64,000 nt of DNA from Pseudoxanthomonas sacheonensis (GTDB lineage Bacteria > Pseudomonadota > Gammaproteobacteria > Xanthomonadales > Xanthomonadaceae). This document shows positions 18,314 through 26,926 of this stretch, one piece after another. Below the pieces are notes generated by a model. That model ran no database searches. It had not been told where the DNA came from and saw only the letters and a list, made by a program, of their open reading frames with translations. The DNA lies in contig NZ_PDWS01000013.1 of NCBI RefSeq assembly GCF_010093305.1, forward strand, positions 1-64,000. Reading direction: 5' to 3'. The stretch's first letter is position 1, and each line of letters starts with the position of its first letter. The position numbers were made by a program, and so were the translations under genes.

Positions 18314-19366
18314 ATGAACACCGTAGCAACCAACAACGTCCGTTTGCCCGCCCCCCACGACACCCTGATGTACGCCGAGGCTGCGCAGACCGCCGAGGTA
18401 GTCGCCGCGCAGTACGCGCGCAACGAAGCGGTCATCACCGCACTGGCCGAAGATCTGCGCCGCAACCCGCCGCCGTTCGTGGCGACCTGCGCGCGCGGCA
18501 GCTCCGATCATGCGGCCACCTACGCCAAATACCTGTTCGAGACGCAGCTGGGCATCGTCACCGCTTCGGCTTCGCCTTCCGTGGGTTCGGTCTACGAGGC
18601 GAAGCAGAAGCTGGAAGGCGCGCTGTATCTGGTCATCTCGCAATCGGGCAAAAGCCCCGACCTGCTGCGCAACGCCGAGGCCGCGCGCGAAGCCGGCGCG
18701 CGCGTGGTCGCCTTGGTGAACGTGGAGGATTCCCCGCTGGCGCAGCTGGCGCATACCGTGGTTCCGCTGCATGCCGGTCCCGAACGCAGCGTGGCGGCAA
18801 CCAAGAGCTATCTGTCGTCGCTGTCGGCCATCCTGCAACTGGCCGCCTACTGGAAAAACCAGGCGCCGTTGCTCGACGCGCTGAAATCCTTGCCCGACAG
18901 CCTGCGCGCCGCGTGGCAGGCCGACTGGTCGCCGCTCACCGAAGGCCTGGTCGATGCACACAACCTGTTCGTCCTCGGCCGCGGTCTCGGCCTCGCCGCC
19001 GCGCAGGAAGCCGCGCTCAAGTTCAAGGAAACCTGCGGCCTGCACGCCGAAGCCTACAGTTCGGCGGAAGTGAAGCACGGGCCGATGGCGCTGGTGGGGC
19101 CGGGGTTCCCGGTGCTCTGCTTCGCGCAGCCGGATGAAACCGAGGCCGGCACACTGGCCCTGGCCAAGGAATTCCGGGGGCGCGGCGCGGAGGTCTGGGT
19201 ATCGTCGGCACATGGAGATCTTCCATTGGTGAAAGCGCCGCATCCGGCCTGCGCACCGCTGCTGACCATCCAGAGTTTCTATCGCGCCATCAATGCCTTG
19301 GCGTTGCGCCGCGGGCACAATCCCGATGTGCCGCCGCATCTGAACAAAGTCACCGAGACCGTATGA
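18314..19366 (+). CDS. nagB-II: Glucosamine-6-phosphate deaminase, NagB-II (SIS-domain) type
   Basis: A 350-residue protein of two SIS sugar-phosphate isomerase domains, related to the isomerase half of GlmS, that replaces classical NagB in many gammaproteobacteria. SIS landmarks include CARGSSDHAA, ISQSGKSPDLL, AATKSYLS and the C-terminal LRRGHNPDVPPHLNKVTETV. It converts GlcN-6-P to fructose-6-P and ammonia. The ATG at 18314 is preferred; a TTG at 18296 overlapping the nagR stop is an alternative. Its stop overlaps nagA by ATGA. Confidence 0.9.
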   Translation: MNTVATNNVRLPAPHDTLMYAEAAQTAEVVAAQYARNEAVITALAEDLRRNPPPFVATCARGSSDHAATYAKYLFETQLGIVTASASPSVGSVYEAKQKLEGALYLVISQSGKSPDLLRNAEAAREAGARVVALVNVEDSPLAQLAHTVVPLHAGPERSVAATKSYLSSLSAILQLAAYWKNQAPLLDALKSLPDSLRAAWQADWSPLTEGLVDAHNLFVLGRGLGLAAAQEAALKFKETCGLHAEAYSSAEVKHGPMALVGPGFPVLCFAQPDETEAGTLALAKEFRGRGAEVWVSSAHGDLPLVKAPHPACAPLLTIQSFYRAINALALRRGHNPDVPPHLNKVTETV

Positions 19367-20520
19367 ACGGCAATCCGACCGACAGCGTCCTGGCCCTGTC
19401 CAACGGCCGCATCCTCACCGATCGCGGGATCGAGGAGGGTCTCGCGGTGCTGGTGCAGGCCGGGCGTATCGCCGCCGTGGTTTCCGAACACGAGGCTTTG
19501 CAGCGCGCCGACGATGCGTACGACCTGCAGGGCGCGACTCTGCTGCCCGGTTTCATCGATTGCCAGGTCAACGGCGGCGGCGGAGTGCTGTTCAACAATT
19601 CGCCGGACGCCGAATCGCTGCGGCGTATAGGTGCGGCGCACCGCCAGTTCGGCACCACCGGTTTCCTGCCCACCCTGATCAGCGACGATGCCGGCAGGAT
19701 GCAGGAAGCCGTGGCCGCCACGCGCCTGGCGATCGCGCAAGGCGTGCCCGGCGTGCTGGGCATCCATCTGGAAGGCCCTTACTTGGCGCCAGCGCGCAAG
19801 GGCACCCACGACGCCAGCAAGTTCCGCGTGCCCGACGCGCAGGAGATCGAACTGGCCACCGCGCTGGACAACGGCATCACCCTGATCACGCTTGCGCCGG
19901 AGCGGGTGGGCGCCGATACGGTGCGTGCGCTGGTGCAGCGCGGCGCCATCGTCTGCGCCGGCCATACCGCCGCCAGCTACGAGGAAACCCGTACCGGCAT
20001 AGACGCGGGCATCCGCGGCTTCACCCATCTCTTCAATGCCATGTCGCCCCTGACCGGCCGCGAGCCCGGCGCGGTCGGTGCGGCGATGGAAGATGCCGGC
20101 ACCTGGTGCGGCGTCATCGTCGACGGCCACCACGTGCACCCGGCCAGCCTGCGCGTGGCGTTGAAGGCCAAAGCGCGCGGCAAAGTATTCCTGGTCACCG
20201 ATGCCATGCCCCCGGTGGGCGCGGACGATCCCAGCTACGAACTCTATGGCGAAGTGATCACCGCCCGCGATGGCGTGGTCCGCAATGCGACGGGCACGTT
20301 GGCGGGGTCGGCATTGGACATGGCCACGGCGGTACGCAACAGCGTGCGCATTCTCGGTTTGCCGCTGGCAGAAGCGGCGCGCATGGCCTCGGCCTATCCC
20401 GCGGAGTTCCTGGGCATCGGCGACCGTTACGGCCGCATCGCACCAGGCTACCACGCCGATCTGGTGGCGTTGGACGCGGACCTGCAGGTCGCCGCCACCT
20501 GGATCGACGGCAACCGGTGA
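19363..20520 (+). CDS. nagA: N-acetylglucosamine-6-phosphate deacetylase
   Basis: A 385-residue cytosolic amidohydrolase-fold enzyme giving GlcN-6-P and acetate from GlcNAc-6-P. Metal and catalytic residues are visible: Gln68 in DCQVNG, Glu137 in HLEGPYLA, His201, His222 in HLFNAMS and catalytic Asp280 in TDAMPPVG. It overlaps nagB-II by four bases at its start and nagX at its end, so the three should be translationally coupled. Confidence 0.95.
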   Translation: MNGNPTDSVLALSNGRILTDRGIEEGLAVLVQAGRIAAVVSEHEALQRADDAYDLQGATLLPGFIDCQVNGGGGVLFNNSPDAESLRRIGAAHRQFGTTGFLPTLISDDAGRMQEAVAATRLAIAQGVPGVLGIHLEGPYLAPARKGTHDASKFRVPDAQEIELATALDNGITLITLAPERVGADTVRALVQRGAIVCAGHTAASYEETRTGIDAGIRGFTHLFNAMSPLTGREPGAVGAAMEDAGTWCGVIVDGHHVHPASLRVALKAKARGKVFLVTDAMPPVGADDPSYELYGEVITARDGVVRNATGTLAGSALDMATAVRNSVRILGLPLAEAARMASAYPAEFLGIGDRYGRIAPGYHADLVALDADLQVAATWIDGNR

Positions 20521-21587
20521 CCGCACCGCGGCGCTTCGATTCGGTCGATGCGCTGCGCGGCATCACCGTGGCGGCGATGCTGCTGGTCAACAACCCGGGC
20601 GACTGGGGCCACGTGTACGCGCCGCTGCTGCATTCGGAGTGGAACGGCTGCACGCCGACCGACCTGGTGTTTCCGTTCTTCCTCTTCATCGTCGGCGTGT
20701 CGATCGCGTTGGGCATCGTTCCGCGTGTGGAGACGGGCGCCGGCATCGCTTCATTGCGGCGCGCGGTGATGCTGCGTGCAGCGAAGATCATCGGCCTGGG
20801 GTTGCTGCTGCACCTGCTGGCGTTCTGGCTGTTGGACAAGCCGTGGTTCCGGCCGTGGGGCGTGCTGCAGCGCATCGGCCTGTGCTTCGCGGCTGCGGGA
20901 CTCCTGGCGACGCTGACCCGCGCCAAAGCGCAGTGGACCATCATCGCGACCCTGTTGCTGGGCTATTGGGCCTTGCTGGCGGCGGGCGGTTCGTTCGCAC
21001 CTCTGGACAATCTGGCCAGCCGCATCGATACCGCGCTGCTGGGACCGATGGTCTATCAGTTCGATGCGGCCAGCGGCCGTGGCCATGATCCGGAAGGCCT
21101 GTTGAGTACGCTGCCCGCCATCGCCACCACGCTGCTGGGCGTACGCGCAGGCCAATGGCTGCGTGGCGGCGATGCGAAGCGACTGCTGTTGGCCGCGGTG
21201 ATCGCACTGGCGGCCGGATTCGCCTGGTCGTACTGGTTCCCGTTCAACAAGAATCTGTGGACGTCCTCTTATGTGCTGTGGACGGCGGGCTGGGCCATGC
21301 TGGCGCTGGTCCTGTGCCATGCGCTGATCGATGTCGGGAAGTGGCCTGCGCTGGGCCGCCGTTTCGGAGCCAATGCCATCGCCGCCTATGTCGGATCGGC
21401 GGCTATGGTCTATGCGTTGGCGGGCCTGGATTGGTGGAAACCGATCTACCGTGTCGGCTTCAGCCAATGGATGAGCCCGCGTTTCGGGCCCTACTTGCCG
21501 TCGCTGGCCTTCGCCTTGGCGTTCGTGGGATTGTGGTGGGGCGTGGTGTATTGGATGGACCGCCGCCGCTGGTACCTCAAGCTCTGA
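20517..21587 (+). CDS. nagX: NagX-like acyltransferase membrane protein (COG4299)
   Basis: A 356-residue multispanning membrane protein of the heparan-alpha-glucosaminide N-acetyltransferase-like family. It begins RFDSVDALRGITVAAMLLVNNPGDW and contains CTPTDLVFPFFLFIVGVS, LGLLLHLLAFW and GVLQRIGLC, with about ten hydrophobic segments. NagX is linked genetically to GlcNAc loci in Xanthomonas and related bacteria; its role (acetylation of glucosamine or transport) is not settled. The GTG start at 20517 overlaps the nagA TGA and no ATG precedes the conserved region. Confidence 0.85.
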   Translation: MTAPRRFDSVDALRGITVAAMLLVNNPGDWGHVYAPLLHSEWNGCTPTDLVFPFFLFIVGVSIALGIVPRVETGAGIASLRRAVMLRAAKIIGLGLLLHLLAFWLLDKPWFRPWGVLQRIGLCFAAAGLLATLTRAKAQWTIIATLLLGYWALLAAGGSFAPLDNLASRIDTALLGPMVYQFDAASGRGHDPEGLLSTLPAIATTLLGVRAGQWLRGGDAKRLLLAAVIALAAGFAWSYWFPFNKNLWTSSYVLWTAGWAMLALVLCHALIDVGKWPALGRRFGANAIAAYVGSAAMVYALAGLDWWKPIYRVGFSQWMSPRFGPYLPSLAFALAFVGLWWGVVYWMDRRRWYLKL

Positions 21588-21675
21588 CCGCTTCCCGCAT
21601 CCTTCTGCTTCCGATCACAGCTTTCTGCGCCGCATTGGAGTAGAAAGGCGGGCATCCCCCGGTGTGAGTGCCGCC

Positions 21676-22962
21676 ATGCGCCCGTCTCCGTGCCTGCTTG
21701 CCTGCTGCTTGCTGTTGCTGACCGCGTGCGATCTGCCAGGCGCTGAGGACGACAGCAAACGTTCCGCGCAGGAAGCGCCCGAACGCGCTGCGCCCCGGCT
21801 TATGGCTTCCCCACGCGTCATGCCGGTGAATCGGCCGGCCGGCGTCCAGGCCAGCGCCGTCGCCCAGGCCGCGCCGGGGCAACCCCCTTCTATGGGCGGC
21901 AATCTGCCTGCCCGGCAGATTCCCAATCCCGCTTTCAAGAGCACCGAGGTGGCGCGGTTCGACCAGCCCTGGGCGATGACCTTCCTGCCCGATGGGCGCC
22001 TGCTGGTCACCGAGAAGCCGGGCAAGTTGCGGCTGATCGATGTCGCCACCAGACAGATCGGCGAAATCATCGGCGTGCCGGCCGTGGCCTATGGCGGGCA
22101 GGGCGGCTTGGGCGATGTGGTGCTGCATCCGCAGTTCGCCAGCAATCGCTGGGTCTATCTCAGTTATGCGGAAGAAGGTTCCGGCGGCGTACGCGGCGCA
22201 GCGGTAGCGCGCGCTACCTTGAACCTGGACGCCAGCGGCAACAACGGCAGCCTGTCCAACCTGCAGGTGCTGTGGCGGCAGATCAAGGTCAGCGGCGACG
22301 CGCACTACAGCCATCGCATCGCCTTCGACCGCGACGGCAAACTGTGGATCAGTTCGGGCGAACGCCAGAAGGGTACGCCGGCGCAGGATCTGCAATCCAA
22401 CCTGGGCAAAATCATCCGCCTCAACGCCGACGGTTCGATTCCCGCCGACAATCCGTTCGCCAGTCAGGGCGGCGTTGCCGCCCAGGTATGGTCGTTGGGC
22501 CATCGCAACGTCTACGGATTGGTTTTCAACGCACAGGGCCAGCTGTGGGAACACGAAATGGGCCCGCAGGGCGGCGACGAACTCAACCTGATCGAGCGCG
22601 GCTCCAACTACGGATGGCCCGTCGTTTCCAACGGCAGCAACTACGACGGTAGCGACATTCCCGACCATTCCACCCGGCCGGAATTCAACGCGCCGGAAGC
22701 ATGGTGGACGCCGGTGATCGCGCCGGCCGGCTTCATCATCTACGACGGCAATCTGTTTCCCTATTTCCGCGGCAACGGCTTCATCGGCGGGTTGGCGTCG
22801 ACGGCGCTGATCCGCATCCAGTTCGACGGCAACACCGGCAGGGAAGTGTCGCGCTATCCGATGGGCCAGCGCATCCGCGAAGTGGAGCAGGGCCCCGATG
22901 GCGCGATCTGGCTGCTGGAGGACGGTTCGAACGTACGCTTGCTGAAGTTGACGCCGATCTGA
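21676..22962 (+). CDS. PQQ-dependent sugar dehydrogenase-like lipoprotein
   Basis: A 428-residue envelope protein. The ATG at 21676 starts a lipoprotein signal with lipobox LTAC (Cys19); a GTG at 21664 is less likely. A Pro/Ala-rich linker to about residue 90 is followed by a six-bladed propeller of the soluble glucose/aldose sugar dehydrogenase family (FDQPWAMTFLPDGRLLVTEK, HYSHRIAFDRDGKLWISSGE, GHRNVYGL, WEHEMGPQGGDELN). It probably oxidises aldoses with PQQ as cofactor. No PQQ biosynthesis genes lie in the window. Confidence 0.85.
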   Translation: MRPSPCLLACCLLLLTACDLPGAEDDSKRSAQEAPERAAPRLMASPRVMPVNRPAGVQASAVAQAAPGQPPSMGGNLPARQIPNPAFKSTEVARFDQPWAMTFLPDGRLLVTEKPGKLRLIDVATRQIGEIIGVPAVAYGGQGGLGDVVLHPQFASNRWVYLSYAEEGSGGVRGAAVARATLNLDASGNNGSLSNLQVLWRQIKVSGDAHYSHRIAFDRDGKLWISSGERQKGTPAQDLQSNLGKIIRLNADGSIPADNPFASQGGVAAQVWSLGHRNVYGLVFNAQGQLWEHEMGPQGGDELNLIERGSNYGWPVVSNGSNYDGSDIPDHSTRPEFNAPEAWWTPVIAPAGFIIYDGNLFPYFRGNGFIGGLASTALIRIQFDGNTGREVSRYPMGQRIREVEQGPDGAIWLLEDGSNVRLLKLTPI

Positions 22963-22988
22963 CAGCCGCGCATCGGTACCCACCGCGA

Positions 22989-23906
22989 TCAAAGGTCGAT
23001 CACGGCTTCCACGCTCACATAGCGGTAGGCGTAGCGGTCGGAGCCGGTCTCGTTGAGCACCGGCGTGTCCTTGTATCCCGCGTTGGCGCGCAGCCAGGCT
23101 CTCTTCCAGTGCGGGGTGTCCACGCCGACCTCCAGCATGCGCGCATTGCTCCAGCCTTCGCTGTCGCTGCGCTGGCGGCCGAAGCCCGCGGCCGCACGCC
23201 ATTGGTAGCCGCCGTAGTGGCGGCGAAGCGCGACCACGCCCAGAACCTCTCCGTACCATTCCGGGGAGTAGTAGTCCCCTTCGCGCGCTTCGCTGTTGCG
23301 GAAGTAGCGGCTGCGCAATTGCACGCTGATGCCCTGTTCGGGCAAGGCCGCGAAGATCAGGTTGCCGCGCAGGTGCGTGCGCAGATTGTTGCCGGAACCG
23401 AAGTCCTGCAGGCCGACCAACCCAGTGGCCGTCCAGCGCTCGCCCATCGGTACGTCCACCGCTGCGCCAGCAAAGGTCTGCACCAGGCCGCGTTCGGCAC
23501 CCTCGCGGGTCTCCAGGATTTCGCGTTCCAGGAAGAACTCCTTGCGGCGGGTGTCCTGGCTATGCAGCGAAGCGCTGCCCAGCAGCGCATCGCCATTGGT
23601 GCCCGCGTCCACTTTCCACCGCCACAGATCGCTACCGCCCGCGGCGCGGACATACAGACGCTCTTCGCTCTGCGACCAGCCATCGCCGGCGAAGCGCGCG
23701 CGTTCCACTTTCATCCCCAACCAGCGATCGTCGCTGTAGCGGCGCAGATCCCAGCCGAGTCCGTATTTCTGCGTCTGGTTGCCGTCGGCGTCCGAGGACA
23801 GCCACAGCTCCGGCCGGAGCGCCTGTTTCGGCGACGGCTGTTCGTCGGCGGCCGCCATGCCCGACAGCGCCATCAACAGCGCGAAAGCCAGCGGACCGCG
23901 CTTCAT
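22989..23906 (-). CDS. Predicted outer-membrane beta-barrel protein (YaiO-like)
   Basis: A 305-residue protein with a signal peptide (MKRGPLAFALLMALSGMAAA) followed by alternating strands rich in aromatics and Arg/Gly, ending in YRYVSVEAVIDL, which fits a small beta-barrel. It overlaps the upstream glycosyltransferase gene by ATGA, so the two are coupled. The pairing resembles enterobacterial yaiP-yaiO, and a role in export or surface display of the polysaccharide is inferred. The family assignment is by eye only. Confidence 0.65.
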   Translation of the reverse strand: MKRGPLAFALLMALSGMAAADEQPSPKQALRPELWLSSDADGNQTQKYGLGWDLRRYSDDRWLGMKVERARFAGDGWSQSEERLYVRAAGGSDLWRWKVDAGTNGDALLGSASLHSQDTRRKEFFLEREILETREGAERGLVQTFAGAAVDVPMGERWTATGLVGLQDFGSGNNLRTHLRGNLIFAALPEQGISVQLRSRYFRNSEAREGDYYSPEWYGEVLGVVALRRHYGGYQWRAAAGFGRQRSDSEGWSNARMLEVGVDTPHWKRAWLRANAGYKDTPVLNETGSDRYAYRYVSVEAVIDL

Positions 23907-25321
23907 TTCGTGCCCCAGGTCTTGCGCAGGCGCAGCAGTTCGGCCGCGTAGCCCAGCACGCACACCGGTTGCAGCAGCATGGTGTAGCCGATCGAATAGA
24001 ACAGGAAACCGCTGAGATTGCGCCGCACCCGCAGATCCTGTCGTTTGAACATCCGGGTCTGCACGCCGAAGATGACGATGTTCCACAGCATGGCCAGAGG
24101 CAGCACCAGCAACGTCATCAATCCTGCGATCCAGTAGTAGCCGAACAGCGCCAGCACCAGGCCGGGCAGGAACGCCAGCGTGTAGACCAGGTCCAGCGGC
24201 AGGAACAGCAGGTTCCACCAGATGAAAAGCGTGCTCATGCGCGGCGCGAACAGCAGCCGGCCATGCCGTGCGAAGGCTTCCATCAATCCGCGCGACCAGC
24301 GCTGGCGCTGGCGCGAGAATTGCCCGACCTTGGCGGGAACCTTGGTGAACAGGCAGGCGTCCTCGCAATAGCCGATGCGCGCGCCGGTGGCCAGCAGCGC
24401 CCACGACACCACGATGTCTTCGCCCACGCACTCGGGCCAGCCGCCCACTTGTTCCAGCGCCTGCCGCTCGTACAGAGAGAACGCGCCCTGCGCCACCAGC
24501 GTGCCGTGGTACATGCTTTGCATGCGCTTCACCGCGGCGATGCCGTGGAAATAATCCCATTCCTGCGCGCGGGTCAGCCAGTTGTCGCGCGAATTGCGCA
24601 CCAGCACCGCACCGGCGACGGCCACCGTGCCGGGGGGGTCGGAAAGGTAGCGCTGCACGATCTTGCGCAGCGCGTCGGTGCGCAGGTAGGAGTCGCCATC
24701 GACGGTCAGCACGAGCTTCTGCTTGGTTTCGGCGAACCCGCGGTTCAACGCCGCCGACTTGCCGCGGTTGCGCGGCTGCGCCAGCACCCGGATCCGCATG
24801 CCCGGGCGCGAAAGCCGGGCGGCCGCCGCCTGCGCGATGGCCAGGCTGTCGTCGGTGGAACCGTCGTCGATCACCACCACCTCGACCTGGCCGGCGTAAT
24901 CCTGCCGCGAGAGGCTGAGCAAGGTGTCTTCGATGTTCTCGCCTTCGTTGTAGCAGGCCACCAGCACGCACAGGTCCGGATACGCGGCGAATTCGCGCCT
25001 CGAAGGACGGCGATCGCTGAGGATCGAGCCGATCAGGAAGGCATTCATGAAGCCGGGCACATAGGCGATGAAAGCGATCACCACCAGCGCCACCGCGAAC
25101 CCGGTGACGTGCGACAACTCGCCCAGCCAGGACTGCGACAGCCACACGCTGAAACCCATCCAGGCTGCGGCAAGCGTCAGGACCAGGGCGAATTTGAGCC
25201 GCAACGGCACGTACAGACCACCGCGCGCGGCCAATGCAGGCGTGAGCGAGAGTTCGCCGGTCAATTCGGGAAGAGAGCCGTCCGCCGGGTCGATCGGCGA
25301 GGTCGAATCGAGGTTGTACAT
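23903..25321 (-). CDS. Processive family-2 glycosyltransferase (PgaC/cellulose-synthase-like)
   Basis: A 472-residue inner-membrane GT2 enzyme: two N-terminal membrane segments, a cytosolic catalytic domain (VLVACYNEGENIEDTL, VVIDDGSTDD, VDGDS, the acceptor-site ED in GEDIV, and QRQRW), then three or more C-terminal membrane segments. This is the pattern of processive synthases such as PgaC (poly-GlcNAc) and NdvC. Linked GlcNAc genes and the coupled barrel gene suggest an exported polysaccharide; the sugar is not known. The ATG at 25321 has no clear Shine-Dalgarno site. Confidence 0.83.
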   Translation of the reverse strand: MYNLDSTSPIDPADGSLPELTGELSLTPALAARGGLYVPLRLKFALVLTLAAAWMGFSVWLSQSWLGELSHVTGFAVALVVIAFIAYVPGFMNAFLIGSILSDRRPSRREFAAYPDLCVLVACYNEGENIEDTLLSLSRQDYAGQVEVVVIDDGSTDDSLAIAQAAAARLSRPGMRIRVLAQPRNRGKSAALNRGFAETKQKLVLTVDGDSYLRTDALRKIVQRYLSDPPGTVAVAGAVLVRNSRDNWLTRAQEWDYFHGIAAVKRMQSMYHGTLVAQGAFSLYERQALEQVGGWPECVGEDIVVSWALLATGARIGYCEDACLFTKVPAKVGQFSRQRQRWSRGLMEAFARHGRLLFAPRMSTLFIWWNLLFLPLDLVYTLAFLPGLVLALFGYYWIAGLMTLLVLPLAMLWNIVIFGVQTRMFKRQDLRVRRNLSGFLFYSIGYTMLLQPVCVLGYAAELLRLRKTWGTK

Positions 25322-25503
25322 ATCCAGTGCCCAGGTGCTTATGGAGTAGCTGCACTGGAGTAAAAGCAATTATCGTGCCAGAGACGGAATCCCTCTCCTG
25401 TTGGGTTGCCGGGTCAGAGGGGGCAAGGGATTGGTCACGGAGGGCGAACTGCGTCACATTTTTACCGGCCACTGCCTTGCTGAGCCGGTGCGACGGAGCC
25501 GAC

Positions 25504-26733
25504 TCAGCTTTCCGGGCGCCGTGCCTTCTGGATGGCGAGCAGCCGCGCCTTCTTCAGCGCCAGTCCGACTTCGGGGCCGGTGAGCGGGGTTTCGGTCAGG
25601 TCGCGGGCGTTCACCGCCAGCGCGGCGGCATGCAGGCGCTGCAGTTCGCGTCCCTGCGGATAGTCGGCGTCTTCGCTGCCCAAGCGGCCGCGCTTGTCGG
25701 TTTCGCAGACCAGGGCGAGTTGAGCGATGCGCTCCGGTTTGCGGAACGCGTCGCAACGCGTCAGCAGCTCCAGCACCGTGGCGTCGCGCAGTTCATTCAG
25801 CCGGTGCACGTTGAGATGCTCGCGGCAGGCCATGACCGCCAGCTCGCGATGCGCGGCCGGTACCTTGAGGCGTTCGCACAGCGCCTTCAACGGCGCGATA
25901 CCGGCTTGCTCGTGGCCGATATGCTTTGGCAGCATATTTTGCGGCGTCAGCGCCTTGCCCAGGTCGTGGGTCAGCGCGGCGAAGCCGATCGTGTCATCGC
26001 CGGGGGCCAGCCGCGCGGCCATGTCGTTGACCATTTCCTGGTGCAGGCCGGTGTCTACTTCCGGATGGAACTCGGCGCGCTGCGGCACGCCGTACAACGC
26101 ATCCACTTCAGGCAGCACTTGGGCCAGCGCACCGCAATCGCGCAAGGTACGAAGGAAGGCCGAGGGCGTGGCCGAACGCAGCGCACGCGCCAGCTCCTGC
26201 CAGACCCGTTCGGGCACCAGTTCGCCCAGCTCTCCGCCTTCGGCCATTTCCCGCATCAACGCCATCGTTTCCGGTGCGACCGTGAAACCGAGCCCCGCGA
26301 AGCGCGCCATGAAACGCGCGGCGCGCAGCACGCGCAGCGGATCCTCGACGAAGGCCGGCCCCGCATGCCGCAGTATGCGCGCTTGCACATCGCGCGCTCC
26401 GCCCAGCGGATCGAACAGATTGCCTTGTTCGTCCTGCGCGATAGCGTTGACGGTGAAGTCGCGCCGGGCCAGATCCTCTTCCAGCGTCACCGACGGATCG
26501 CTGTCCACCACGAAGCCGCGATAGCCGCGCCCGCTCTTGCGTTCGGTACGGGCCAGCGCGTATTCCTCGCCCGTGCGCGGGTGCAGGAACACGGGGAAAT
26601 CGCGCCCGACCGGCTTGAAGCCCTGTGCCAGCATTTGCTCGGGCGTAGTGCCGACCACGACATGATCGCGGTCGCCGGGCTCAAGGCCCAGCAACTTGTC
26701 GCGTATGGCGCCGCCGACGAGGTAGGTTTTCAT
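25504..26733 (-). CDS. cca: Multifunctional CCA-adding tRNA nucleotidyltransferase
   Basis: A 409-residue enzyme that builds or repairs the 3'-CCA end of tRNAs. It has the class II nucleotidyltransferase head ([11 protein letters not shown], then the metal-binding Asp21 and Asp23 in GDRDHV), the [10 protein letters not shown] motif, the ED and RR motifs ([12 protein letters not shown]) and a C-terminal HD domain (HDLGK), which gives phosphohydrolase activity in E. coli. The ATG at 26733 begins the conserved MKTYLVGG; upstream sequence is repeat. Confidence 0.95.
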   Translation of the reverse strand: MKTYLVGGAIRDKLLGLEPGDRDHVVVGTTPEQMLAQGFKPVGRDFPVFLHPRTGEEYALARTERKSGRGYRGFVVDSDPSVTLEEDLARRDFTVNAIAQDEQGNLFDPLGGARDVQARILRHAGPAFVEDPLRVLRAARFMARFAGLGFTVAPETMALMREMAEGGELGELVPERVWQELARALRSATPSAFLRTLRDCGALAQVLPEVDALYGVPQRAEFHPEVDTGLHQEMVNDMAARLAPGDDTIGFAALTHDLGKALTPQNMLPKHIGHEQAGIAPLKALCERLKVPAAHRELAVMACREHLNVHRLNELRDATVLELLTRCDAFRKPERIAQLALVCETDKRGRLGSEDADYPQGRELQRLHAAALAVNARDLTETPLTGPEVGLALKKARLLAIQKARRPES

Positions 26734-26756
26734 GGGGGGATGATGCCTTAGTTTTT

Positions 26757-26915
26757 CCTTCTCCCACCGGGAGAAGGTGGCGCGTAGCGACGGATGAGGG
26801 AGTGGGAGTGACTTGCCATCCAACTTTCACAACAAGCGGACGGTCCATTCCCTCATCCGCCCCCGTATCAAGTACGGGGCAGGCTCTTCGGGCACCTTCT
26901 CCCGGTGGGAGAAGG
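26757..26915. repeat. Family F palindromic element, with a nested 24-bp insert
   Basis: A 159-bp element bounded by CCTTCTCCC...GGGAGAAGG hairpins at both ends, between cca and slt. It is colinear with the 135-bp element at 61656-61790, including the non-palindromic interior. The length difference is one 24-bp insertion at 26862-26885, which has its own CCCGTA/TACGGG hairpin. Confidence 0.88.
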
Positions 26916-26926
26916 AAATCCAAAGC

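Noticed and set aside
23969-25363. A 464-codon plus-strand frame opposite the GT2 gene
   Set aside because: The minus strand holds complete GT2 motifs and membrane segments; the plus frame is Gln/His/Arg-rich shadow sequence.
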